A DNA stretch of 64,000 bases. Source: Mesorhizobium_G sp049840935 (GTDB lineage Bacteria > Pseudomonadota > Alphaproteobacteria > Rhizobiales > Rhizobiaceae). Below are positions 36,199-45,437 of the stretch, one piece after another. The position numbers and the translations under genes are program-made. Under the pieces are notes generated by a model. That model was not told the DNA's origin. It saw only the letters and a list, made by a program, of their open reading frames with translations, and ran no database searches. Each line of letters opens with the position of its first letter. Position 1 is the first letter of the stretch. The stretch is taken from NCBI GenBank assembly GCA_049840935.1, contig JASGJA010000013.1:45395-109394 (forward strand). Direction: 5' to 3'.

Positions 36199-36939
36199 GT
36201 GTCGCAGGCACTCATTCGCAAACTACAAAACTTTGTAAAGCTGTCCGCAACGGATCAGCGCGCGCTTGAGCGCGCGGGAAGCGAAAGGGTCAGGAGGATC
36301 GGACCGCACGAGGACATTATTCGGGAAGGAGACAAGCCAAGCAGCGTGATGCTGATCGTGGATGGTTGGGCCTGTCGCTATAAATATCTCGAGGATGGGC
36401 GCCGCCAGATCGTGGGCTTTTTCGTTCCCGGCGATATCTGTGACCTCAACATCTTTTTGCTTAAGGAAATGGATCATTCGATAGGATCATTGACCGAGGT
36501 TCTTATCGCAGACATATCTCGCGAAACGCTGGACGGGCTCATGGGAGGCTCGCCACGCGTCGCACAGGCCCTGTGGTGGGACAATCTGGTTTCGCTGGCG
36601 ATCCAGCGCGAATGGACGATCAATCTCGGCCAGCGAGATGCGGTAGAGCGCATGTCGCACCTTTTTTGCGAGATGTTCATGCGGCAGCAGAGCGCGGGGC
36701 GGGCGCAAACCAATGGCTGTGAGTTTCCTGTGACACAGGCGGAACTCGGCGATGCAACGGGGCTTTCGACGGTTCATGTTAACCGAACTCTGCAACAGAT
36801 GCGATCTGCGGAGCTCATTACACTGCATAACAAGCGGCTGATCATTCATGATCTGGATGCGTTGATGCGGCAGGCAATGTTCAATCCCAATTATCTCCAC
36901 CTTGGTCGTGACGGGGCACACCTCGATGCCAATGACTGA
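36199..36939 (+). CDS. Crp/Fnr-family transcriptional regulator
   Basis: A 246-residue regulator with an N-terminal cyclic-nucleotide-binding-like beta roll (about 20-140) and a C-terminal winged helix containing FPVTQAELGDATGLSTVHVNRTLQQMRS. No Fnr-type N-terminal cysteine cluster is visible, so oxygen sensing through an iron-sulfur cluster is unlikely. The GTG start at 36199 has AGG seven bases upstream. Its end overlaps the start of the histidine kinase gene. Confidence 0.88.
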   Translation: MSQALIRKLQNFVKLSATDQRALERAGSERVRRIGPHEDIIREGDKPSSVMLIVDGWACRYKYLEDGRRQIVGFFVPGDICDLNIFLLKEMDHSIGSLTEVLIADISRETLDGLMGGSPRVAQALWWDNLVSLAIQREWTINLGQRDAVERMSHLFCEMFMRQQSAGRAQTNGCEFPVTQAELGDATGLSTVHVNRTLQQMRSAELITLHNKRLIIHDLDALMRQAMFNPNYLHLGRDGAHLDAND

Positions 36940-39189
36940 TCCTCAAAAGGGTATCTACCCGGCTGGAACGCCGGTTGGTCTGGCGGGCTTGGCAGCCAAT
37001 GGGCGAATCACTTCGGCAGATGGCGCTATGTCGCGCATTCTGGGAAGAGAATCGCCCGATTTGATCGGAAGGCCGCTCGCCGACCTTGCTTCGCCCGCGA
37101 ATCGGGACAGCCTGCTGGCGGCGTTCGCCTCCATTGCGCGCACGGGCGAAGAACAGTCTCTGGAAGTCGATTTCAATCGGCGCGACGGAAATGTGCGTGT
37201 CGAGGTGCGGCTGCACAAAGTTGCGGGAGAGGGGGCCGCTGCTCCGATTTTGGCAGTGCTTATCGACATTTCCGAGCATATCGAAGCCGGTGCGGTGTTG
37301 CGCGACCGGGAAGAGCGGCTTCGCTCCGCGCTTGATGCTGCGCAGATGGGCACGTTCGTCTGGCACATCGACGAGGGGCGAACGGAGCCCGATACCCAGA
37401 TGCGTTCGCTGTTTGGCGTGGATGGCGATGCGGTCCTGTCGCTGGACGCGCGCAGCATCAGCAATATCGTACCAGACGACCGCAAGCGGTACAGTGCGGC
37501 GGTCTCTCGCGCCTGCCATCCGGATGGGGATGGCGTCTGCAGGAAGACATAAGGATTCGGCTGGCTGACGGTACTGTCCGCTGGATTTCCATTACCGGTC
37601 AGGTGGCTTTTGACGGCCAGAGGCCCAAGCGCATGACTGGCGCGGTGCTGGACATCACGCATCGCAAGCGCATCGAGGCGGCATTGCGAGAGAGCGAGGA
37701 ACGTCACGCGTTCCTCTTGCGCCTGAGCGACGCCCTTCGCGCCGTATCCGAGCCGGAGCAAATCCAACTCGTTGCCTCGCGCCTGCTAGGTGAGCGTTTG
37801 GGCGCAAATCGCGTGGCATATGCCGAGATCATCGACGGCATGGCCTATATCCACAACGACTATACGCAGGGTTCACCCTCCATCACCGGGCGCTTTTCGG
37901 TCGAACTCTATGGAAAGAAACTGATGGAGGCCTGGCGGCGTGGGGAAACTGTCGTCGTCGACGACGTGGCGAACGATCCGCAACTGGATGACGTCGATCT
38001 GGGCGCATACAGGGATGCTGGCGTCAGCGCTTTTATTGCCGTCATGCTCACCAAGGATAGTCATAGCGGTGCGGCGCTCGGCATCCATAGTCTGACGCCT
38101 CGCCGCTGGACGCCTGCCGAAATCATTTTGGCGGAGGAGGTCGCCGAGCGTACCTGGTCGGCAATGGAGCGCACCAACGCGGAGGCCGCACAGCGGCAGA
38201 GTGAGGAGCGCCTCAGCCAGTTTACCAACGCGTCTTCTGATGTGCTGTGGATTCGCGACGCATCGACAATGGAATGCGAGTTTCTAAGCCCCGCCTTTGA
38301 AAAGGTTTACGGAGTGGACCGCGAATCAATGCTCGGTGAAGAGCATGTTTCTTCCTGGTTTGATCTCATCGTTCCGGAAGACCGCGAGGATGCATGGCAG
38401 AACACCGAGAAAGCACGCAACGGCGAGCGAGTTGCCTTTGAGTATCGTATCCGCCGACCCTCCGATAACCAGATACGGTGGCTGCGCAGCACGGCATTCC
38501 CGATGTTCGACAATGAGGGGCACGTGCAGCGCATCGGCGGCATCAATCATGACTGGACCGCGTTGAAACTGGCGCAAGAACACCAACAGCTTCTGACTGC
38601 CGAGTTGCAGCACCGGGTGCGCAACACGCTTTCAGTTATTCGCTCAATCGCGCGGCGCACGGCCCAGACGAGCGAAACGGTAGAAGATTACGCGATGCAT
38701 CTCGATGGCCGCATCGGCGCATTTGCGCGCGTGCAGGCAGCTGTGACGCGCGATCCTACCGCGGGCATCGACCTTGGCCTGCTGGTTGCCGACACGCTTC
38801 TTGCTGCTACCGCGCGCGAAAGCGACCAAATCTCGATCGATGGGCCGCAGGTCGGTTTGCAGCCAAAGGCTGCGGAGACAATGGGACTCGCAATCCATGA
38901 GCTCGCGACGAACGCGGTAAAATATGGTGCGCTGTCTGTGCCGGAGGGAAAAATCTCGATCAGCTGGAAAATCGCTGACGACGGCGATGACCGGAATCTC
39001 GTTTTCCTTTGGGAAGAAAACGGCCTCTCAGATCTGCCACGCTCGCCGGGTCGCACGGGCTTCGGCACCGAACTCGTGCAACGTACCCTTGCGTATGAAC
39101 TTGACGCCACTATCGACCGTCAGTTTAACCCTTGGGGGGTGCGCTACCTCATCAAGCTGCCAATGGTTGAGCGAACGATCAAGGCCTAA
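36926..39189 (+). pseudogene. HWE-family sensor histidine kinase (PAS-PAS-GAF-PAS-HWE), split by one frameshift
   Basis: About 754 residues if one base is restored near 37,537, where the first frame ends in DGDGVCRKT and the second resumes with LQEDIRIRLADGTVRW, normal PAS text. Order: PAS (about 20-125), PAS (about 130-260), GAF (about 270-420), PAS (about 430-550), HWE kinase core. The phosphoacceptor is in ELQHRVRNTLSVIRS, the N box is HELATNAVKYGALS and the defining W-x-E is LWEENG. No membrane segment is visible, so it is cytosolic. It overlaps the Crp/Fnr gene. The break is one missing base in otherwise intact sequence, so an error is as likely as real loss. Confidence 0.85.
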
Positions 39190-39274
39190 CGCGCGCGCGT
39201 TGATGGTATCCTCCAGTTAGTATTGCTGAGCAATCGGCTTACGCATCGATTGTCCTTCAAGGGGGTGAAGGCGC

Positions 39275-39502
39275 ATGCGCACACTACAGGGGCTGGATGG
39301 CAGACTGCCGTCCGACGTCGTGAATCACTACGTGCATTCGCGGCTTTCATACAGGCAACCGCTATCAATTGACCGGGCGCTGTTGGCGATTCGGACCGTG
39401 CTGCCGAATTGCGAGTTATCCGATCCCAAGCTAATCAGAATGCTTGAGGCTGCGGCAGCGAAATACCGAATCGAGATCGACGGAAGAATTCACCACAATT
39501 GA
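39275..39502 (+). CDS. Small hypothetical protein
   Basis: A 75-residue open frame with a strong purine-rich ribosome site (gggggtgaagg) before its ATG and normal codon use. It is predicted to be mostly helical, with no membrane segment. No family is recognised. It lies 85 bases after the HWE kinase on the same strand and may be cotranscribed. Confidence 0.6.
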   Translation: MRTLQGLDGRLPSDVVNHYVHSRLSYRQPLSIDRALLAIRTVLPNCELSDPKLIRMLEAAAAKYRIEIDGRIHHN

Positions 39503-39558
39503 GTCAAGCGTCGATTTTCTGAAGGTTTTCGGAAGATTGCACCAGCTTCGACGTTTTC

Positions 39559-39605
39559 GGCCACGCCTGCCCGGCTCGAAAGACGCGAGCCGGAAAGGCG
39601 TGGCC
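39559..39605. terminator. Nested hairpin at the left edge of the exopolysaccharide island
   Basis: An outer 10-bp stem (39559-39568 with 39596-39605) encloses an inner 8-bp stem (39571-39578 with 39586-39593). It lies between the small plus-strand gene and the convergent sugar transferase gene. No T tract follows on either strand, so terminator function is likely but not certain. Confidence 0.45.
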
Positions 39606-39635
39606 GCGTCTTTCGCGCGGGGCAGGGGCGCTAAA

Positions 39636-40316
39636 TCAAAGTCCGGTCCCGCGAAGAACGACCAGAGGCGTCATCATCAGAATTTTGAGATCGGTTGCGA
39701 GCGAAAGCGCAAGTGCATAGCGATTGTCGTATATTGCGCGATCCGCAAAGGTCGAATGGTGACGTTCGCTGATCTGCCACAGGCCGGTCATACCAGGACG
39801 CAGATCGAAATACGCCGTGCCTGGGTACTGACCGCGTTGATCCGGACACATCGGCCGGGGACCAACAAGGCTCATATCGCCGTTGAACACGTTGAACAAC
39901 TGCGGAAACTCATCGATCGAATATTTACGCAAGAAGCGACCTACGCGGGTAATGCGCGGGTCGTTCGTCAGCTTCTGGTGCGCATCCCATTCAGCTTTGG
40001 CTTCAGGGTTTGCATCCAGATAAACATCAAGAACCTTGTCTGCATCGGGAACCATCGTACGAAGCTTCCAGATGCGAAATTCCCTGCCATTCTTGCCCAG
40101 TCGTGACTGGGAGTAGAACGCGCTGCTGCCATCGCGACTGACCATGAACGCCGAAATGCCCACGAGCGGAAGCGCCACCGGCGCAATCGCAAGAGTTGCG
40201 GCGATATCGAATGCGCGCTTGAACGCTGGATAAATTGACCAGCGGCGTACCGACCCCGAAAGGGATGTAGCCGCGTGCAATTCCAGCGGAAGTGTCCTGG
40301 ATTGTGCCCCCGACAT
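39636..40316 (-). CDS. Undecaprenyl-phosphate sugar-phosphate transferase (ExoY/WbaP-like)
   Basis: A 226-residue polyisoprenyl-phosphate hexose-1-phosphate transferase, the initiating enzyme of exopolysaccharide repeat synthesis. A single N-terminal membrane segment (about 35-57) is followed by the catalytic core with FRIWKLRTMVPDAD, SIDEFPQLFNVFNGDMSLVGPRP and RPGMTGLWQISER. The short form without extra membrane segments matches ExoY. The ATG at 40316 has gggg six bases upstream. It is transcribed away from the rest of the island. Confidence 0.92.
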   Translation of the reverse strand: MSGAQSRTLPLELHAATSLSGSVRRWSIYPAFKRAFDIAATLAIAPVALPLVGISAFMVSRDGSSAFYSQSRLGKNGREFRIWKLRTMVPDADKVLDVYLDANPEAKAEWDAHQKLTNDPRITRVGRFLRKYSIDEFPQLFNVFNGDMSLVGPRPMCPDQRGQYPGTAYFDLRPGMTGLWQISERHHSTFADRAIYDNRYALALSLATDLKILMMTPLVVLRGTGL

Positions 40317-40908
40317 GAAGTGCCCCAAATTAAATAAGCCCGCCTAGCAGTCTCAAGATTTCCGGGGATTTCAGCAATAGATCGGAGATAGATAATAGTT
40401 ACTAGTTGAGGTGGAATATTATCGTAAAACCTATGCGATAGGAGTATATATTAAAAAAAGAACAATGTATATTTAGGCAATACATTACTGCACTGTTGCA
40501 TAATGACAGATGTTTGTCGAATACGTGAGTTAGCCGATAGACGCGAGAGCATCATCCAATGGTGGAAGGAATTGGCGAGCCAGCACTGGGAAGACCAATT
40601 CTCAACGAGACTGAGGTCAATCCGAATCACCCCGGACGAGTCGATTCGACCGAGCTGCATTCCAACCGTGCGGTTGCTGCAAGATTGTTGCGCGGCAGAT
40701 CGAATTGCAGCTGATATAGCGGGATTGGGTGCAAAAAGGATCGCATACGCGGGTAAGTGGGGTGCGAGTGGGTGAAGGCAATTACCCAAACGGCTTAATC
40801 CGTTTGCTCCTAATCGCCCAGATCAATCCTATCAGCGATCTAGCCTGCCGTCGCGCGTCGTGAAAGATCGGTGTCAGGGTTTAACGGGCAGATTGGGCGA
40901 ACGGACTG
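40317..40908. other. A+T-rich intergenic stretch with a doubtful open frame
   Basis: 592 bases between divergent sugar transferase and chain-length genes, so it holds both promoters. The first ~180 bases are very A+T-rich. A plus-strand frame of 90 codons (40503-40775) and an overlapping minus frame exist, but neither has a good ribosome site or recognisable family. The block could be a decayed mobile-element remnant. No signal is firm. Confidence 0.45.
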
Positions 40909-42414
40909 ATGGGAGACATCGATCTCAAATTTTATTTGTCATTGCTGCTGCGGCGATTACCGATTGTGGTCGGGGCAGTCGCCGTGTGCACATTCTTGGC
41001 TGTTGCAATCGCATTGATGATTCCGAAGTCATACGAGGGGAGTGCTCGCCTCGTTGTGGAAGCACCGCAGATTCCAGCTGAAATGGTTCGCACCACCGCG
41101 CCCACAAATGCGGTGGAGCAACTTCAAATCATCGAGCAGGAAATAATGACACGCGATACGCTCATTGGCTTGGCGAAGCGCCATGGCATTTATGATGCGT
41201 ATTTGAATGCTAACGACAATGCTATCGTCAACGACATGCGGAACCGTCTGCGTTTCCAGCAACTCGATCTCGAATCGGCGCGCGATAGCGGTGCGACGGT
41301 GTTCAGCGTTTCGTTTCTCTCGCGAAACCCCGTACAGGCGTCGGATATTGTAAATGACGTGGTGGACCTGGTTCTGGAGCGCAATGTCCGCTTGAGAACT
41401 GAACGTGCTGCCGACACCCAGCAGTTTTTCAATCAGGAAGTTGAGCGGCTTGGCAGTGATCTCGCCAGGCTGGACAAGCAGATTCTTGAATTCAAGAACG
41501 CAAACAAGGATGCTTTGCCGGATAGTCTTGACTTCCGCCACAATCAGCAGAGCAACCAGCAGGAACGGCTTGGAAATCTTGACCGCGAGGAAGCTGCGTT
41601 GCGCAGCCGCCGTGAAAATCTCGTGCAGATATTCCAGCAATCAGGCCGTGTTGGAGCCGGCCCCGCGTCGCCAGAGCAGCAATTGCTCGAAGATCTCAAT
41701 AAGGCGTTGTCTGAGCAGCTTTCGATTTTTGCCGAGGACAGCCCGAATATTGTGAGCTTGCGCAAGCGCATTGCGGACCTCCAGACATCGCTCAAGGAAA
41801 AGAGTGCGAAGGGGGAGGGGAAAGCTGGTACTTCCGAGCTCGACCTGCAACTGGCGGATATTGATGAGCGCCTACAGTTTCTGACCAACGAAAAGGCGTC
41901 GATTCGTAAGAATCTCGATCACCTCGCCGAGACCATCGCTGCTACGCCTACCAATGAAACTGCGTTGAATTCGCTGGTTCGCGCGCGTGACAACACGCAA
42001 CTCCAGTACAATACTGCGGTGGCCAAGCTGGCCGAGGCATCGGCGGGTGAGCAGATCGAAATTCACGCCAAGGGTGGCAGGCTTGCCGTAGTCGAACGTG
42101 CGGTTCCGCCGGCCGATGCTGTCAGCCCGCGCCGTGCGCTCATCGCCGCGATGGGTCTGGTCGGCGGGGCCGGGATCGGCTTCGGCATCATTCTCTTGAT
42201 GGAACTGCTGAATAAAACCGTGCGTCGCCCAAGCGAATTGGCGGCGATCATACCCGGCCAGCCGTTCGCGACGCTTCCCTACATCCCGCAGCCAGATGAA
42301 CCTGTGCTCAGCGATTTCTGGCAGGGGTGGCACAATGCACAACAGTTTTTGCGCAACATTAGTTCGCGGCTTCCATGGTTCGCGGCACAGCACGCCGGTC
42401 TGGAAGGCAGGTAA
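40909..42414 (+). CDS. Wzz/GumC-type polysaccharide chain-length determinant
   Basis: A 501-residue inner-membrane polysaccharide co-polymerase. Membrane segments flank a long periplasmic coiled-coil region (first about 17-36, last about 410-432). The N-terminal Wzz domain is followed by heptad-rich text (about 165-395) and a C-terminal GNVR-like VVERAVPPADAVSPRRALI segment before the last helix. It resembles the chain-length proteins of exosortase A (XrtA) loci (TIGR03007 type), judged by eye. It starts the plus-strand operon and is followed after 5 bases by a CpsD-like ATPase, its usual partner. Confidence 0.9.
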   Translation: MGDIDLKFYLSLLLRRLPIVVGAVAVCTFLAVAIALMIPKSYEGSARLVVEAPQIPAEMVRTTAPTNAVEQLQIIEQEIMTRDTLIGLAKRHGIYDAYLNANDNAIVNDMRNRLRFQQLDLESARDSGATVFSVSFLSRNPVQASDIVNDVVDLVLERNVRLRTERAADTQQFFNQEVERLGSDLARLDKQILEFKNANKDALPDSLDFRHNQQSNQQERLGNLDREEAALRSRRENLVQIFQQSGRVGAGPASPEQQLLEDLNKALSEQLSIFAEDSPNIVSLRKRIADLQTSLKEKSAKGEGKAGTSELDLQLADIDERLQFLTNEKASIRKNLDHLAETIAATPTNETALNSLVRARDNTQLQYNTAVAKLAEASAGEQIEIHAKGGRLAVVERAVPPADAVSPRRALIAAMGLVGGAGIGFGIILLMELLNKTVRRPSELAAIIPGQPFATLPYIPQPDEPVLSDFWQGWHNAQQFLRNISSRLPWFAAQHAGLEGR

Positions 42415-42419
42415 GAGAC

Positions 42420-43286
42420 ATGCTGAATATTCAACTCGCCCTGCAAAAGGCCAAGAACAACGCTACCGACCGGTGGAAGCAATCAGCACCTGCCGTCTCT
42501 CCGAGGCAGACAAAGCCGGTTCCACCCATAGCGCCTACAAGCGCGCCAGCGGCAGTGCATGCGTTGCCAGTATCTCGGCCACTGGATGACAATTGGCTGA
42601 GCCTTAACGCATGGGCGCCGGATGAGCGCGTACTCAAGCAAAATCGCATCATCACGCTGGACCACTCCGATCCGGCACGTGCTTCCTTCGATATGCTGCG
42701 CACGAAAATACTTCAGGTGATGCGGCAGAACGGCTGGCGGTCCATCGCAATAACGTCGCCATCAGCGGCCTGCGGTAAATCGACCGTCAGCTCCAATCTC
42801 GCCTTCTCTTTCTCGCATCAGGTCGACTGTCGGACCGCGTTGCTCGATCTTGATTTGCGCCGTCCTTCGATTGGATCGACGCTCGGAATGAAAGAAATGC
42901 CGTCTATGGAGAGCTTACTTAGTGGCGAGGCTGGGTTAAACGATACGTTTGTGCGTTTTGGCGCGAACCTTGCAATAGCGGCAAACAGTCAGCCGGTAAC
43001 GCACGCGTCCGAACTCCTTCAGGGAGCCTCCGCAAAGTCGGCTCTCGCCACAATGCAGAGCCGCCTTGGACTGGATATCATTCTCTACGATCTTCCGCCG
43101 ATGCTGGCCTTCGATGACGTCATGGCGTTTGCACCAAACGTCGATTGTGCGCTCATCGTGACCGCTGCTGAAATGACCACCGGGGCTGAAGCCGACATTT
43201 GTGAATACGAGCTTTCACAGCGCACCAAAGTGCTGGGCGTCGTACTGAACAAGTGTCGCTACACCCCAGAGAAGTATGGGTATTAA
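42420..43286 (+). CDS. CpsD/CapB-like tyrosine-kinase-type ATPase
   Basis: A 288-residue cytosolic P-loop ATPase of the BY-kinase/ParA type that partners the chain-length protein. The P-loop SPSAACGKSTVSSNLA, the Walker A' LLDLDLRRPSIG and the Walker B LYDLPPML are present. The P-loop has Ala-Ala-Cys where Pro-Gly-Glu is common. The C-terminus ends CRYTPEKYGY, a minimal tyrosine cluster. A GGTAAGAGA lies before the ATG at 42420. It is spaced 5 bases after the Wzz gene and 3 before the AAA ATPase. Confidence 0.85.
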   Translation: MLNIQLALQKAKNNATDRWKQSAPAVSPRQTKPVPPIAPTSAPAAVHALPVSRPLDDNWLSLNAWAPDERVLKQNRIITLDHSDPARASFDMLRTKILQVMRQNGWRSIAITSPSAACGKSTVSSNLAFSFSHQVDCRTALLDLDLRRPSIGSTLGMKEMPSMESLLSGEAGLNDTFVRFGANLAIAANSQPVTHASELLQGASAKSALATMQSRLGLDIILYDLPPMLAFDDVMAFAPNVDCALIVTAAEMTTGAEADICEYELSQRTKVLGVVLNKCRYTPEKYGY

Positions 43287-43289
43287 ACA

Positions 43290-44204
43290 ATGTACGAGGC
43301 ACGAGTGACGCAGGCGCCACAAAGGGATGCCGGGCAGGATCCGGCAGCCGCTCTGAATTCCTATCTCATCTATGCGCAATTCTTTGGACTGCGGGAGCGT
43401 CCGTTCAGCCTTTTGCCGAATCCGGACTATCTCTATTGGACCGAGGGCCATACGCTTGCATTTGCAATGCTTGAATATGGCCTCGTTACCTTCGCGCCGA
43501 TCACCGTTATCACCGGCGAGGTGGGTGCAGGCAAGACGACGCTGATCCATCATCTACTGCGCTCAATCCCGCGCGATCTTCGCATCGGGCTTATATCGAA
43601 TGCGCAGGCAGATCGCGGCAAGTTGATCGACTGGGCGCTACATGCGCTTGGCGAAGAGCAGGACACGCGCACTTCTTACGTGAAGCGCTTCAAGCTGCTC
43701 GAAGAGATTGTCCGCAACGAATATGACAGCGGTCGCGGCACGGTTCTGATCGTCGACGAAGCGCAGAACCTTTCGAAAGCGATGCTGGAAGAGCTGCGCT
43801 GCTTCTCGAACATGAACGGTTCAAACGAGGAGTTGCTTCAGATCGTCCTAGTTGGACAGCCGGAGTTGCGTCGAATGATCAGCGAGCAGCGCATGCCGCA
43901 ATTTGCGCAGCGCGTGTCGGCGCAGTTCCACCTAACAGGTATGCCGGAATCGGCGATCGGGTCTTACGTGGCCCATCGCCTGAAGGTGGCGGGAGCCGAC
44001 CACGAAATATTTTTGCCCAACTCGTTCGAGCCGATCTACCGGGCAAGTCGTGGCTTGCCGCGCATCATCAACCAAATCTGCGATTACGCGCTGGTCTACG
44101 CCTTCGCGCAGGAGCGGCAGACGATTGATGGCGAATTGATCGAGAGCGTTGTTTCGGACCGGCGCGCGCAGTCTCGCCCGGCACAGCCGACGGGTCTTTC
44201 CTGA
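43290..44204 (+). CDS. ExeA/GspA-type AAA ATPase, XrtA-system-associated class
   Basis: A 304-residue AAA ATPase. The N-terminal FFGLRERPFSLLPNPDYLYWTEGH is the hallmark of the exosortase A-associated ATPase class (TIGR03015 by eye) and of ExeA/GspA. Walker A GEVGAGKTTL is at residues 76-85 and Walker B is VLIVDEAQNL. There is no membrane segment or peptidoglycan-binding domain. It probably energises assembly of the exopolysaccharide machine. It is third in the operon after Wzz and the CpsD-like gene, the same order as in PEP-CTERM loci. Confidence 0.88.
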   Translation: MYEARVTQAPQRDAGQDPAAALNSYLIYAQFFGLRERPFSLLPNPDYLYWTEGHTLAFAMLEYGLVTFAPITVITGEVGAGKTTLIHHLLRSIPRDLRIGLISNAQADRGKLIDWALHALGEEQDTRTSYVKRFKLLEEIVRNEYDSGRGTVLIVDEAQNLSKAMLEELRCFSNMNGSNEELLQIVLVGQPELRRMISEQRMPQFAQRVSAQFHLTGMPESAIGSYVAHRLKVAGADHEIFLPNSFEPIYRASRGLPRIINQICDYALVYAFAQERQTIDGELIESVVSDRRAQSRPAQPTGLS

Positions 44205-44255
44205 TTTGGTGGTCAATTGAGCTGAGAGTTCACACAGATTCTGAGCGTGATCGAG

Positions 44256-44720
44256 ATGAGTGAAAACGCAAACAAACGGGTACTTTTTATCGCTTCTGCT
44301 GGTGGCCACTGGATTCAGCTGTGCCGATTGGCAACAGAGCTGAACTACGAGCAGGCGCATTACGCCACAACCCTCAAAGGCGCCAAGGCGCCCACGGGAA
44401 CGCGCAAGGTATCGGTGGTGCCCGATGCGTCGCGGTCCAATCCGGCGAAGCTTGTCGTTCTGGCCTCACGCCTTGCGTGGCTCATGGCTCGCGTTCGTCC
44501 GCACGTCGTGATCACCACCGGTGCGGCACCCGGCCTGCTTGCAATCGGTATCGCAAAGCTGTTTGGCGCAAAGACGGTCTGGATCGACAGCCTCGCCAAT
44601 TCGGAAGTGCTATCCCTCTCCGGCCGTATGGCTGAGCGCTATGCCGACCTCTGGTTGACGCAATGGCCGCATCTGGATGCGAGCCTTCCGCGTCTTCAAT
44701 ATATGGGGTCGGTCCTGTGA
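44256..44720 (+). CDS. PssD/Alg14-like glycosyltransferase subunit
   Basis: A 154-residue membrane-associated Alg14 homologue. The N-terminal VLFIASAGGHWIQLCRL binds the donor region and recruits the catalytic partner. It is the first half of a split GT1/GT28 enzyme of the PssD-PssE glucuronosyltransferase type. The ATG at 44256 is used; a GTG three codons earlier is possible. It overlaps the next gene by 4 bases (GTGA). Confidence 0.88.
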   Translation: MSENANKRVLFIASAGGHWIQLCRLATELNYEQAHYATTLKGAKAPTGTRKVSVVPDASRSNPAKLVVLASRLAWLMARVRPHVVITTGAAPGLLAIGIAKLFGAKTVWIDSLANSEVLSLSGRMAERYADLWLTQWPHLDASLPRLQYMGSVL

Positions 44721-45196
44721 TTTTGTTATCGGTAGGAACGCAGTTTCCCTTTGATCGCCTAGTTCAAGCGGTTGACGAATGGGCGTTTCGCGCTGCGCGC
44801 ACGGACGTCATCGGCCAGATTGGCCCGTCCACCTACAAACCTAAAGCCATGAAGTGCTTTGGGTTGGTTACTCCGGATGAGATGCGCGACCTGCAAGCGC
44901 AGGCGGATATCATGATTGCGCACGCCGGTATGGGCTCGATTCTCACGGCGATGGAACTGGGCAAGCCTATCATCGTGTTCCCACGCGATCACGCGCTTGG
45001 CGAACACCGCAACGGCCACCAATTAGCGACGGCCGACCGCTTCTCCGACACGCCGGGCGTATTCGTCGTGCGCGATGTCGCTAGCCTCAACGAGCGATTG
45101 GAACGGTTCGACGACTTGCTGGCCGCACAAAATCGACCGCGCGTTGAACTTAGCCGTCTCGCAAGCAATCTGCATTCGTTCATCAGTGCGATTTGA
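44717..45196 (+). CDS. PssE/Alg13-like glycosyltransferase catalytic subunit
   Basis: A 159-residue Alg13-type GT28 C-terminal domain. SVGTQFPFDRLVQAVD opens it and ADIMIAHAGMGSI with the following ELGKPIIVFPR is the UDP-sugar site. It completes the split enzyme with the upstream gene; GTG at 44717 overlaps the PssD stop. By analogy with rhizobial EPS it may add a glucuronic acid to the lipid-linked acceptor. Confidence 0.9.
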   Translation: MILLSVGTQFPFDRLVQAVDEWAFRAARTDVIGQIGPSTYKPKAMKCFGLVTPDEMRDLQAQADIMIAHAGMGSILTAMELGKPIIVFPRDHALGEHRNGHQLATADRFSDTPGVFVVRDVASLNERLERFDDLLAAQNRPRVELSRLASNLHSFISAI

Positions 45197-45437
45197 GTAA
45201 GAATGCTTGATCGCTTGAGAAATACACCACCAGAAACAGTATTATAGATAGGTACCTGCAGCAGGTGAAAATACGTCAAATGTCGATCTTGTGAATAGGG
45301 GCAGATAAGCGCTCTATTTTACGATGCGTGGGGTGTATGTCGAATGAGTAAAAGGGTCTTGATACACGCTCGATTTGGGGGTGGACCGCGAGGGACGTCG
45401 TCTTCCTTCACATGGTTCGCTCACAGCGGCTGATAAG

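Noticed and set aside
39275..39502. NepR-type anti-sigma factor beside the HWE kinase
   Set aside because: The 75-residue protein lacks the NepR helix motif, and no PhyR or EcfG gene is nearby, so a general stress response role is not claimed.
40503..40775. 90-codon frame as a real gene
   Set aside because: Lacks a convincing start signal and overlaps an equally long minus-strand frame; kept only as part of an unexplained interval.
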